A stretch of DNA of 64,000 bases from a virus. The stretch is taken from positions 62,001 through 126,000 of the IMG/VR virus record IMGVR_UViG_3300032236_001859; one strand, written 5' to 3'. Under the pieces are notes generated by a model, which worked only from the letters and a program-made list of their open reading frames with translations, had not been told where the DNA came from and ran no database searches. A program made the translations under genes and the position numbers. Shown here piece by piece: positions 6,910 to 14,684 of this stretch (position 1 is its first letter; each line of letters opens with the position of its first letter).

Positions 6910-7023
6910 TCAAAGTGGTTTGAGTTTCCACACCTTGCTGCCGTCGTCATTCTTCCTAACCTCTACCCAGTGATACCCGGGTGGGTTGGCGGGAGCAGTG
7001 CTCCCAATGTGGGTGCGCTTCAT
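6910..7023 (-). CDS. Small NPPGY-motif protein, 37 aa
   Basis: ATG 7023 has a GAGAGGG ribosome site about 8 bases upstream and the frame closes with TGA at 6910. The product contains PANPPGYHWVEVRKNDDGS followed by KVWKLKPL. It resembles the 61 aa product at 4264-4449, so a duplicated family of tiny beta-rich proteins is likely. The strong terminator at 6754-6827 follows. Between this gene and 7265 (241 bases) I see no supported gene, only a 26-codon ATG frame without a ribosome site and a short CTACCCCC/GGGGGT hairpin. Confidence 0.55.
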   Translation of the reverse strand: MKRTHIGSTAPANPPGYHWVEVRKNDDGSKVWKLKPL

Positions 7024-7264
7024 GGCGTACCCTCTCTGCCGCTTTAGGCCCGGCCGGCCAATGCGCTCATTGTTTTACACCTGGGGTGGCGCGGTACCAC
7101 GTCTTAGTGGCTCCGGGTTGGATACCAGATTCCCCTGACAACGACATCGTGAACTCGGAGGCGCCGGCACAGCGCGCTTCTCACCTACACCAAGGGGATG
7201 TCGACCCCTGGTTTGTGACCCCCTACCATCATTGGGGGTAGCTTATTTTGTGATGGTGGTGTGC

Positions 7265-7690
7265 TCAGAGGTGGCTCACCCAGGGGGCGATGTCCTCCTC
7301 CTCCTTGAATACGGGGAGGGCGCCGGTGCCCACCCATTTCAGGTGGATGAAGGTGGGCTTCCCACCTTCCGGGGAACGCATGGCATTCCATGCTTCCATC
7401 ATTTCCAGGCCTCGGTGACAATAGTCACCGGCACTGACCGCGGTGGTGGACCGCCTGTCAGCTATTGAGCGGAGTGCCGGGGGGAACACCCCGAACACAT
7501 AATCCGCTTTCAGCTCTCGTGCCGCCGCGGAGAGCAGGGCCAAGGTGGCCCTCACGTCTTCCTTGTTTTCGAGAGCCTTTTCAGCCCCCAGCCCCATGGG
7601 CTGGCACAGCTTGAGGCCCATGGCTTCAATCTGTGCCAGCTGATCCTGCGTTGGATTGTGACGTGAAAACCAGATAGCGTTGCTGTTCAT
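7265..7690 (-). CDS. Hypothetical protein, 141 aa (WFSRH N-terminus)
   Basis: ATG 7690 follows AAAGGGA by 5-6 bases. The protein begins NAIWFSRHNPTQDQLAQIE, a pattern I have seen in uncharacterised phage and plasmid proteins that start with a W-x-SRH strand. It continues with an alpha/beta layout: EDVRATLALLSAAARELKAD (helix), YVFGVFPPAL (strand) and a C-terminal FIHLKWVGTG strand. This suggests a small Rossmann-like fold of unknown activity. It is the last gene before the 7024-7264 gap. The terminator at 7799-7843 isolates it from transcription to its right. Confidence 0.7.
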   Translation of the reverse strand: MNSNAIWFSRHNPTQDQLAQIEAMGLKLCQPMGLGAEKALENKEDVRATLALLSAAARELKADYVFGVFPPALRSIADRRSTTAVSAGDYCHRGLEMMEAWNAMRSPEGGKPTFIHLKWVGTGALPVFKEEEDIAPWVSHL

Positions 7691-7798
7691 ATAATCCCTT
7701 TCAGGTGAGGCCGATTCAGTCGGCGACGTCCTCTGCGTTTATAGGGGCTTGGAACCCTCGATCTGACATCAGACAGATCGGCCGCATTACGTCATACC

Positions 7799-7843
7799 AA
7801 AAAAAAACCGTGGGAGTCGCTGGCGTACCAGCGACTCCCACGG
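7799..7843 (-). terminator. Intrinsic terminator, 16-base-pair stem (minus strand)
   Basis: CCGTGGGAGTCGCTGG (7808-7823) pairs perfectly with 7828-7843 around a 4-base loop. Nine T follow on the minus strand. It implies a minus-strand transcript coming from the 7.85-8.83 kb region, which has no confident gene. Confidence 0.85.
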
Positions 7844-7854
7844 CTGAAAATTCA

Positions 7855-8199
7855 TCAGGGTTGTTTCGGAGGCGCCATTCTCCCCCTCACCTGACTGGCT
7901 TTTTTGCATGGGAGCCGACCCACGTGTTGGTACCTCCTCTGGTCTTCGAGGGGGCCGTCATTTCCGTGACGTACACCAACAACCCTACCAACTGGGTTGT
8001 CAGCGTTGAGGGGGATCTGGACCCTCACCAGGCTACAGGCGCCGGCGCTATGCCGCGATTCCGACGAACCCGCTGTAGCGCGGTTTTCGCCGACTGACGG
8101 ATACGGGTGTACCGCTGCCGTCAGGACAGCCCAGATATTACTATCTGGGTTGACCTCCCCCGCTACGGAGAGGCGTATCATGAGTGCCCTTGTGGACAT
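7855..8199 (-). CDS. Doubtful small gene, up to 114 aa
   Basis: The frame opens at ATG 8199 (STRALMIRLSVAGEVN...) and ends at 7855. No good ribosome site precedes 8199, and the composition is unlike the confident genes. Inside it, AGGAGG stands about 8 bases before a GTG that would give only 22 residues (VGRLPCKKASQVRGRM...). The only independent support for something expressed here is the strong minus-strand terminator at 7799-7843. It may instead be part of a structured RNA; a hairpin CCAGATA/TATCTGG lies at about 8131-8148. Confidence 0.25.
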   Translation of the reverse strand: MSTRALMIRLSVAGEVNPDSNIWAVLTAAVHPYPSVGENRATAGSSESRHSAGACSLVRVQIPLNADNPVGRVVGVRHGNDGPLEDQRRYQHVGRLPCKKASQVRGRMAPPKQP

Positions 8200-8361
8200 C
8201 CCGGATGGGCTCCGGTATCCCAGGAGCTTCCCGCCCTGGGCAAGTGTGTGGCTGTTATCACCACACACTATCCTTAACTAATGTTAAGGCAGTCAAACGT
8301 GGTGGTCCAGCAGTGTCCTACTGCCTGGGGGAATAGCGCCCCGTGACCACGTTTTTAGGCT

Positions 8362-8453
8362 TTTCCCTTTGAGGGGACCCAGCCATGACTGTTGGGGTAT
8401 CACCGCCTCTTTCCCTTTAAGGGGACCTGGCCGTGACCGTGGGAGGTCTCACC
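8362..8453. repeat. Imperfect direct repeat, two copies, 49-base period
   Basis: TTCCCTTTGAGGGGACCC starts the first copy and TTCCCTTTAAGGGGACCT the second. About 42 bases of each are alignable with roughly four fifths identity, ending in TATCACC and TCTCACC. Each copy holds a small CCCTTT/AAGGGG-type inverted repeat. Confidence 0.5.
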
Positions 8454-8671
8454 CTTTCCCTGCTGGGCATCACCCAAGCAGGTGGGACAACCCACATGTA
8501 AGACAACCCTCGCACAATAAAGTGCAAGGGTTGTCTTGGTGGGTGATGGAGATGTCGGTCTGGGGTGAGCCAGAACTACTTAGGTCCATCACTATAATAT
8601 ACGACAAAACGGGGTTTTATTTAGCTAACCCCCCGGCAGGGGTTGGTTTACGCTTACAAGCCTTATTTTGG

Positions 8672-8787
8672 GTCCCATAAGGATCCCGACGTTAATCTAC
8701 CTGGATTAACGATACCCGTGATACCCCGGGATCCACCCGGGGGGGATCCCCCATCCTTATGGGATAAGATTTTTTGTCCCATAAGGA
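8672..8787. promoter_or_regulatory. Three-part alternative pairing element
   Basis: GTCCCATAAGGAT (8672-8684) is complementary to ATCCTTATGGGA (8753-8764), which is also complementary to TCCCATAAGGA (8777-8787). The middle segment can pair with either flank but not both. A run of six T (8770-8775) lies in the loop of the second pairing. This geometry is that of attenuators and riboswitch-type switches. It lies just beyond the 3' end of the primase-like gene. Confidence 0.4.
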
Positions 8788-8831
8788 GTGTTCACCTGGA
8801 TAGGTTAATACCCCCCCCCTCGGCAGGGGTA

Positions 8832-11309
8832 TTAAGTGGTTTCAATGAATATCGAGGAATAGATATTCAGGGTGCGTTCCTCGATACCCCATTCCGTGGG
8901 GGTATTCTTGACCAGGAGGTTGGCCCTGACCAATAGGCGCTCAATAAACGCCATTTCCAGCCTGGGTAGCCCAGGGGTCATAAACAGCCTGGAAACCTCG
9001 GTGCGGTTAAATATGACGACGCCTTCTTTGGTTTCGACGTGGAGCCCGCCGGCTTCAACCCCGCTCCAGAGGTGGGCGAGGACAAGACCACCTGAGTTAT
9101 CTGGGGTCGCGAATACCCTGCCGAGATCGGAACCCGCTTGGAGCACCGCGGTGGGGTCCACTTTCCGGGCACGCAAGGCATTGGCGAGATCCCCGGCGAC
9201 CCTGCTGTAGAACCCAACTGGGTTGGTGTCAAACCCTGACTTCGATTTCGTGAGGAGATCGGGGAGGAGTAGGAATATCGTGTTCAGGTTCTCGACGCAG
9301 GGGACATCATAGATATCCAGGCATGCCCATCCCGGGTGTAACCGGAGCAGCTTGTGCTGGAGGCGATCCGCGGAGACCAAGATGTTCTTGGGACCATGGG
9401 GCTTCAAGGCGGCTTCCATGACTTCCTGGGAACTCCAGGTCACCGGCATCACCAGGGGGTTCTCGGCGTGTCTGGCCAGGGCGCCGGCGTCGGGATCGGT
9501 GACCACTGGGATCCCGAGGATCCCGGCAACCTTCTCGACGACGTGCTGGGCACTGTGGACCACGATCCCGGTGCCCCCGAGACCCTCACGGGTCCGCATC
9601 AGGTTACCGGTGAGGACAACTGCCATCGTGGCGAACTCGACGTAATCCCAGGCCGCCCATTGCCGGGATCCCAAGTTGACTGGGGCCTGGATCTGGGGTC
9701 CGCTGAGCCGGGATTCCGTCATGACTACCCCAGAGGGCAGCACGGAGAAGTGGGGCATACAGAGCACCCCGGAATCCCGCTGCCACCCATAGGTCGCCGC
9801 CAATGTGGATCTCGTCGGGGCATTGAATGCAGCTGCGATTCTGAGGAGCTCACGTGCCCATGCCGGCTTCATAAATGGGATATCGTTGCCACTCCTGAGC
9901 AGGATGAAGTCCTCGATCCATTTCGCCGGGTTCTTCCGGAGGGCATCGTAGTCGGCGTCGAGATTCCAGGTCTTCCCTTTGAAGGTCAGGGTGCCCGAGG
10001 CCACGTGGGTTTTCTTCACGGGATCCGTGGTGATCTCCTTGATAACCAGGATCACTGATGAGATCAGGGAGTTGCCGTGATACCAGCCATCGCTGCGTTC
10101 CGTGATAATCTTGCCGTCGATGTCCACGGAACGCGGGGCATCATCGGTAACAAAGAGTGCTTTGAGATCCCGGAGATCAGCGCCCTCAAAGTAGGTCAGG
10201 ATCTGGTTGCGGTGCGCCAGGGGTATCGAGTATGCAGCCACCATCTTCTGGGCCATCTTGATGTCCTGGGCGAGGAGGAGTCTCCCCATGGCCTCATGTG
10301 GCGGCAGCGATGCCCGGATCATGGAGTTCACAATACCTGAGGAGGTCAGCCCGGAGCGACCAAAGCCTTCGTAGAAATCGAAGATGATATGGGCATCCCT
10401 GGCATCCGGGGAATACCATAGACACCCTGCACCTAGAACCCCGAGTGCACCATGGAAGACCTCGGCGCGTTCGGCGAGGAGGCTGGGTACAAAGACGGGC
10501 TGGGTACCCGTGAGGTGGAACAGCGAGGGGGTCTCCGTGGCGACCACGAATGGGGCCTTGATACCACCATCGGCCCACTGCCGCATATTGAACCGAAAGG
10601 CCACCGAGGGATCCCTGACCACGAATGAGGTGTCATGATCATCGCCGACGAGGTTGGCGTACCCCATGGCCTTACCGGGATGGAGACTGAGGTAGGTCCA
10701 TGTCGCCAGGGTTTTGTCGGCGAGATTCGCCCTCTTGGGGAGGATCAGCCAGAACCCCACGATCTTCCACTCCGAGTATGCCGGAATCGCGATAGCCGCG
10801 TACTTCCCCCAGGTCTGCATCGCCGATTTCGCTGACTTCGGGATCTCGATGTCGTGATCCTCCAGCATCTGGGAAATCAGGGCGATGTGGTAGTTGGATC
10901 CCGCGCGACCCGCGGGTTCGCTGAACCAGCACCCGTAATCCTCGCAGATCTGTCGGATATTTCCTGGGAAATCTGAGTAGTAACTGCGGCCTGCCTTGAG
11001 GAGCCTACGAAGCCTGGCCTGTTCATCGGCGACGAAGAGGTAGTCGGCGACCTCCTGCCGGGTATCCGGGGTTACGGCTTCCACGATCTCCAGGGATGAG
11101 ATGGCGTCCGCGATGGATAGCTTGCGGACCCCGGCGAAGTAATGGATGGCGTCGCCGACGAACCCACAGTGGCTGCAGGCCAGATAGTGGGGGCCCCGGG
11201 TGGCGAGGCCGAGGTCGGTTTGACACATCAGACATCTCACCGAAGATGCAGCCATACCGACACCATGGGTGCCGAGCTGATCCAGGGTAGCCGTCAAGGA
11301 GATTCGCAT
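8832..11309 (-). CDS. Primase-like protein with N-terminal zinc ribbon
   Basis: Up to 825 aa. Near the N-terminus C26-x2-C29 and C45-x2-C48 are followed by GFVGDAIHYF. This is the layout of the CHC2-type zinc ribbon of phage and bacterial primases (CxxC ... CxxCG-x-GD), so a role in priming replication is likely. No intact TOPRIM motif is obvious. Further on (about residues 575-590) GLGGTGIVVH sits where a helicase P-loop would be but lacks the Lys and Ser/Thr, so ATP binding there is doubtful. A YGWQ stretch lies about residue 510. The start is uncertain: ATG 11309 overlaps the start of the divergent gene, and ATG 11255, just before the zinc ribbon, is an alternative. Neither has a strong ribosome site. 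Confidence 0.6.
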   Translation of the reverse strand: MRISLTATLDQLGTHGVGMAASSVRCLMCQTDLGLATRGPHYLACSHCGFVGDAIHYFAGVRKLSIADAISSLEIVEAVTPDTRQEVADYLFVADEQARLRRLLKAGRSYYSDFPGNIRQICEDYGCWFSEPAGRAGSNYHIALISQMLEDHDIEIPKSAKSAMQTWGKYAAIAIPAYSEWKIVGFWLILPKRANLADKTLATWTYLSLHPGKAMGYANLVGDDHDTSFVVRDPSVAFRFNMRQWADGGIKAPFVVATETPSLFHLTGTQPVFVPSLLAERAEVFHGALGVLGAGCLWYSPDARDAHIIFDFYEGFGRSGLTSSGIVNSMIRASLPPHEAMGRLLLAQDIKMAQKMVAAYSIPLAHRNQILTYFEGADLRDLKALFVTDDAPRSVDIDGKIITERSDGWYHGNSLISSVILVIKEITTDPVKKTHVASGTLTFKGKTWNLDADYDALRKNPAKWIEDFILLRSGNDIPFMKPAWARELLRIAAAFNAPTRSTLAATYGWQRDSGVLCMPHFSVLPSGVVMTESRLSGPQIQAPVNLGSRQWAAWDYVEFATMAVVLTGNLMRTREGLGGTGIVVHSAQHVVEKVAGILGIPVVTDPDAGALARHAENPLVMPVTWSSQEVMEAALKPHGPKNILVSADRLQHKLLRLHPGWACLDIYDVPCVENLNTIFLLLPDLLTKSKSGFDTNPVGFYSRVAGDLANALRARKVDPTAVLQAGSDLGRVFATPDNSGGLVLAHLWSGVEAGGLHVETKEGVVIFNRTEVSRLFMTPGLPRLEMAFIERLLVRANLLVKNTPTEWGIEERTLNIYSSIFIETT

Positions 11310-13038
11310 GTCACTTACCGATCTGCACGTGTTGCTTGGTGTAACCGGGCGTCCAAGTTACGTGAAAGCCGCCTCTGAACAAGTCGCCGAGGATGCCCCC
11401 GTGCTTCCCCAGGCCTGTGCAGACGGCATCAAGGGCACCCTGCCCTGTAACTCCAAGGAGGCCACGTTCCTGAGTGCTGCTAAAGTGGCCTCGGCACGCG
11501 CCGCCGGGAAACCCTATAACACGGAAACCGAACAGGGCATCATGAAGTTTGCTCGGTTCTGGCAGATCACCGACGACGTCGTCGCCGCCCAGAAAAAGAT
11601 CGCGGCGGCCGCGGAACCCCGAACCCTGGGCTCCAGTGACTTCGCACTCAACGAAGTCCACCAGGGCACCACGTTGAAAAAGTACGCGGCTTATGATGGC
11701 GACACCACGACTCGTGCGGCTTCCGCGTTCTATGACAACCGTCACAAGTATCCGTTGCCCTGGCGTCAGAAGACTGCCAAAGAACTCATTGCTCGGGCGA
11801 CTCGATTCGGAGTCATCGGTGACATCCCCGGCAATGTCAGCACCTATTTGCACAAAGCCGCGGGTTACGCGTTCCCTTCCCAAGAAGCCATCACGAACAG
11901 TTTGGTGTGCCGCCTCAATCGCCTCCCGGGTTCCAAGAAAGTGGCCTCTGAAAAACTCGCCGCTGCACTGGGTGCCATCGCGGATGCCCCACATCTCCGT
12001 TACAACCACGCCTTGGTTCAAGATGTCCTCACCCTCACGGATCGCTTCGACCACGAACTTAAACTTGCCGCGCATTATGGTGACGAAGACGTCACGCTCC
12101 CCGAGGAAATGCTGGATCTGACGACCCCAATGATCAAGCACGCCGGCGAAGTCCACCGTGGTGGTGAAGTCGACCTCCAGAATGGTAGCACAGTCAATGT
12201 CCACTTCCTGACCAAGGAAGCCCTGGAAGTCGTGGATCCCGAACTCGCCAAGATGTCGAAGCTCAAACTCGCCGGGGTTCTCCCCACGCTTCCCCGCCCC
12301 GACGCCGACTTGCTCTGCAAGGCCGCAGGGGTTCAGAAGAAAACCGCTGGTCTCATGAGTTCGATTGCCCAACGCCTCAATCTCACGAAATCCAAGGATC
12401 CCGTGAGTCCAGGTGCCAGCAACATCGGGAAACCCCCGACGAATGCTGAGCTCGCGAAAACCGCGGGTCCCCTGGAGACCCCTGGTCTCCCCGCCGGAGC
12501 TGGACCAGCCCCGATGGCACCCCCACAGGGCCAGCAGCCTGCACCGGGCCCCATGGACCCCGCTCAAGCCCAGCAAGCCGCGAGTGCCCCTGACGCCGGC
12601 CACGCCCCAGAGTTCACACAGAGCCCTGGTCAGGCCGCGACACCAACACAGCACCAGGGCTCCCCGAACTCCACCGGAGGCGGCCCACTTGGTGGTACTG
12701 GTGAAAACGCCATGGATCCCAATGCAGTCCAGCTCCCCAATGCTGGCCAAGGCATGTTTGATTCTCCCCTTGAAGACCCCGGTCACGCAGACCCCAGTAA
12801 CGGTGCCGGCAACATTCTCGAAGACCCCTCGATGGAAGCCGCGAGTCCCAGTGACACCGCGACGAGCCCCGCTGCCCTCCATGCCGGAGGTGCTGAATCG
12901 GGATCCGCGGCTCCCCTTGGACAATCCGTGGGTTCCCCGGATCCCGCTGCACACGCGGTCATCAAAGATCAGACCTCTGGGGTCCCCCAGGGTGCCAACG
13001 CCGGCCCGGGAACCGCGGCCTACGGCCTCGGGGTCTAA
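11308..13038 (+). CDS. Unknown protein, 576 aa, with low-complexity Pro/Gln/Ala/Gly tail
   Basis: ATG 11308 with AAGGAG 6 bases upstream. Residues 1-360 look globular and helical, with many Ala/Lys-rich helices. From about residue 370 onward the chain is rich in Pro, Ala, Gly, Gln, Asp and Ser (for example PPQGQQPAPGPMDPAQAQQ) and is surely disordered. Such tails occur in virion-internal, scaffold and portal-associated proteins, but nothing here identifies which. It forms a plus-strand pair with the next gene (3 bases between stop and start), facing away from the primase-like gene. An equally long antisense frame is a product of the biased codons. Confidence 0.7.
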   Translation: MSLTDLHVLLGVTGRPSYVKAASEQVAEDAPVLPQACADGIKGTLPCNSKEATFLSAAKVASARAAGKPYNTETEQGIMKFARFWQITDDVVAAQKKIAAAAEPRTLGSSDFALNEVHQGTTLKKYAAYDGDTTTRAASAFYDNRHKYPLPWRQKTAKELIARATRFGVIGDIPGNVSTYLHKAAGYAFPSQEAITNSLVCRLNRLPGSKKVASEKLAAALGAIADAPHLRYNHALVQDVLTLTDRFDHELKLAAHYGDEDVTLPEEMLDLTTPMIKHAGEVHRGGEVDLQNGSTVNVHFLTKEALEVVDPELAKMSKLKLAGVLPTLPRPDADLLCKAAGVQKKTAGLMSSIAQRLNLTKSKDPVSPGASNIGKPPTNAELAKTAGPLETPGLPAGAGPAPMAPPQGQQPAPGPMDPAQAQQAASAPDAGHAPEFTQSPGQAATPTQHQGSPNSTGGGPLGGTGENAMDPNAVQLPNAGQGMFDSPLEDPGHADPSNGAGNILEDPSMEAASPSDTATSPAALHAGGAESGSAAPLGQSVGSPDPAAHAVIKDQTSGVPQGANAGPGTAAYGLGV

Positions 13039-13041
13039 GCG

Positions 13042-13695
13042 ATGTCTCAAGCAGGCCTAGATTGGCGCCGCAACGCCGCCGAGTTTCTCAGCGGCGCCAG
13101 ACCTGCTTTTGCGTCCACCTTGGTTGCCATTGTCTTGAAGTCCTACGGTGCCGAAGCCATGAATTGGGATCCCTTGACCCGGAGAACCCAGATCTCACAG
13201 GACTTCGGTGTTGACCTCGGCCGCCGGGAATATGAATCCCTGGAAGCCCTAATCAACGCGATGACCACGGATACCGTGTATAACTCTGTTATGGTTTTCC
13301 TGCGCACAGTGGCAGCCCTAAACCGGAAAGCGTTAGACCTCGATGAAACCCCTGATGCCGATGATGTCGCCTGGGCGGTTACCGAGGTCGTCATCAATGA
13401 TCCCGAACCTCCCCTGGCAGCACGCGCAGGATCCCCTTGGGGGCGTGATATCGCCAGGGTTGTCGGCTACGTCTTGGATTCCGAGGGAGTCCTCGGTGAA
13501 CCCCAGTGCCTGCGATTCGCGGATCGGGAACACCAACCCTTGGCGACGGATGCCAGCAATGATGTCGCCGCATTTGAGGGCGCCATGGCGTCCTCAGCTG
13601 CTCATGCCGACGAACTCGATGCCGATGTCGCCCGCAAGATGGCGGCGCTGACCCAGCAACTCGAGCTCCTGGGAATTGAATCGCCTAAACCCTGA
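13042..13695 (+). CDS. Hypothetical protein, 217 aa
   Basis: ATG 13042 lies three bases after the previous stop, so translation is probably coupled; there is no strong ribosome site. The product is soluble and mainly helical: ASTLVAIVLKSYGAEAMNWD, then a GVDLGRREYESLEALINAM helix. It ends in an acidic helical stretch (ADELDADVARKMAALTQQLE) that may be a coiled coil. No family is recognised. The plus-strand pairing with the 576 aa gene suggests the two act together. Its last 11 bases overlap the end of the convergent gene on the minus strand. Confidence 0.7.
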   Translation: MSQAGLDWRRNAAEFLSGARPAFASTLVAIVLKSYGAEAMNWDPLTRRTQISQDFGVDLGRREYESLEALINAMTTDTVYNSVMVFLRTVAALNRKALDLDETPDADDVAWAVTEVVINDPEPPLAARAGSPWGRDIARVVGYVLDSEGVLGEPQCLRFADREHQPLATDASNDVAAFEGAMASSAAHADELDADVARKMAALTQQLELLGIESPKP

Positions 13696-13981
13696 CCTGC
13701 CCTGATGTATAGGGGAGTATGATCTCGGTGACTCCGAGCTGCTGCTTCAACCTCGGGATCTCATTAGAATACGCGGCCTGCAGGGATGCCATGATGGCGT
13801 CTTGTTGGCCATCCGAGATACCATACCGCCGGCGTGGCGGACAGCTCGCACAGCCCTGGCGGACATCGCGAACCGTACGACCCCATCTCCGAATCGGTGC
13901 CAGGAAATTGTAACTGTTAAACCCCGAGTTCTCGACGAGAACATACAGGGTTTCCTTGCTCAGGATTATGGATTCGGTCAT
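13685..13981 (-). CDS. Hypothetical protein, 98 aa, CxxC motif
   Basis: ATG 13981 overlaps the stop of the upstream gene (ATGA). The product begins TESIILSKETLYVLVENSG, then has a basic stretch (IRRWGRTVRDVRQGCASCPPRRR) with a CxxC pair. The C-terminal half is helical, ending in a beta strand (VTEIILPYTSGQVRV). A similar C-x-SC followed by Arg occurs in the 100 aa product two genes upstream. This is the last gene of the long tail operon in the transcription direction, ending against the convergent plus-strand pair. Confidence 0.65.
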   Translation of the reverse strand: MTESIILSKETLYVLVENSGFNSYNFLAPIRRWGRTVRDVRQGCASCPPRRRYGISDGQQDAIMASLQAAYSNEIPRLKQQLGVTEIILPYTSGQVRV

Positions 13982-14385
13982 GAGGACACCTCAATGGTCT
14001 GGGCATCACTTAGAGTGTTGTCCAGCCGGGCCATCTCCTCACTGAGGATTCTGAGCTCTTCAAGGATTTCATCGCGGATCTCATAGGCCAGGGTTTGTGA
14101 GGCAAAGACGAGGTCGAGGAGGTTCCTGCGGAAGAAGCCATCCCTGGGGGAGGGGTTCGTCGAGTAATCAACGATGTCAGCGGGGCTGCAAACACCGGTG
14201 AACAAGGCCTCCTCTGCATTGAGCTGTTGGTACCTAAAGATGTTGGCATCCCGATATCCGGACTTCACCGCGGCCGTAATTGCGATGCGGTAGCCTTGGG
14301 TACGTGCATCGACGACCACGGAGTTCTCGCGGTAGTCGAGGTTGAGGGCGTAGACAACTGGAGGTGGCGGTACGGGATCACTCAT
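13978..14385 (-). CDS. Hypothetical protein, 135 aa
   Basis: ATG 14385 was chosen because it overlaps the upstream stop (ATGA); the frame is open to 14532 but only by running antisense to nothing useful inside the previous gene. The product has a Pro-rich start (SDPVPPPPVVYALNLDY), a middle with NAEEALFTGVCSPADIVDY, and a long acidic C-terminal helix (EIRDEILEELRILSEEMARL) that is probably a coiled coil. Function unknown. It sits in a tight run of small genes at the distal end of the structural operon. Confidence 0.65.
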   Translation of the reverse strand: MSDPVPPPPVVYALNLDYRENSVVVDARTQGYRIAITAAVKSGYRDANIFRYQQLNAEEALFTGVCSPADIVDYSTNPSPRDGFFRRNLLDLVFASQTLAYEIRDEILEELRILSEEMARLDNTLSDAQTIEVSS

Positions 14386-14684
14386 GTTAGAGCTGCCTTG
14401 GGTTGGGCCGCCGCGGTCTGGAGGACCCCGATGACGCGTTGGAGACTTGGGTTCGAGGCCACCAGGGTTCGGAGTTCCACGGCGATGGCGAGAAGTGCCC
14501 GGTGTGCTGAACGCCGGGCACAGGACGAACACCGTGCTGTATTGATGCCCCCAGCAACCTTGGTGGCCTTCTCCCGCAGTGGAATGAACTCTGGGGCGAG
14601 ACCATCAAGCTGGGGGGAATCGAGAACAACCAGAATGGCGAGGTTGGGATCAATGACTGGGGCCGGGGTGGTTTCAGGGGTCAT
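14382..14684 (-). CDS. Hypothetical protein, 100 aa, CxxC motif
   Basis: ATG 14684 overlaps the upstream stop (14681) by four bases. The N-terminus is Pro-rich (TPETTPAPVIDPNLAILVVL). The middle carries NTARCSSCARRSAHRALLAI, a CxxC followed by basic residues, and the rest is an Ala-rich helix. The CxxC could bind a metal with a partner or form a disulfide. I recognise no family. It is coupled on both sides within the run 13685-15541. Confidence 0.65.
   Translation of the reverse strand: MTPETTPAPVIDPNLAILVVLDSPQLDGLAPEFIPLREKATKVAGGINTARCSSCARRSAHRALLAIAVELRTLVASNPSLQRVIGVLQTAAAQPKAALT

Larger units (their letters stand above)
8200..8831. other. Hairpin-rich stretch without a confident gene
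   Basis: About 630 bases with no supported reading frame but many inverted repeats. They include AGTGTGTGG/CCACACACT (about 8243-8269), CCTTAAC/GTTAAGG (about 8271-8288), AAACGTGGT/ACCACGTTT (about 8297-8355), AAGACAACCCT..GCAC/GTGC..AGGGTTGTCTT (8500-8537), AACCCC/GGGGTT (about 8627-8646), GTTAATC/GATTAAC (8691-8710), GGGATCC/GGATCCC (about 8728-8750) and TTAATACCCC/GGGGTATTAA (about 8806-8835). The last overlaps the stop of the primase-like gene and may terminate it. The density suggests structured RNA or a DNA site with a function of its own. Confidence 0.6.

Noticed and set aside
7030-7264. Very short frames in the gap (26 codons and 8 codons)
   Set aside because: No ribosome site and no resemblance to other products.
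7705-8097. Plus-strand 130-codon frame
   Set aside because: It runs through the strong minus-strand terminator at 7799-7843 and has no ribosome site.
11311-13050. Antisense frame of 579 codons opposite the 576 aa gene
   Set aside because: It lacks a ribosome site and is a by-product of GC-rich third positions; the plus-strand gene has a good ribosome site and natural composition.
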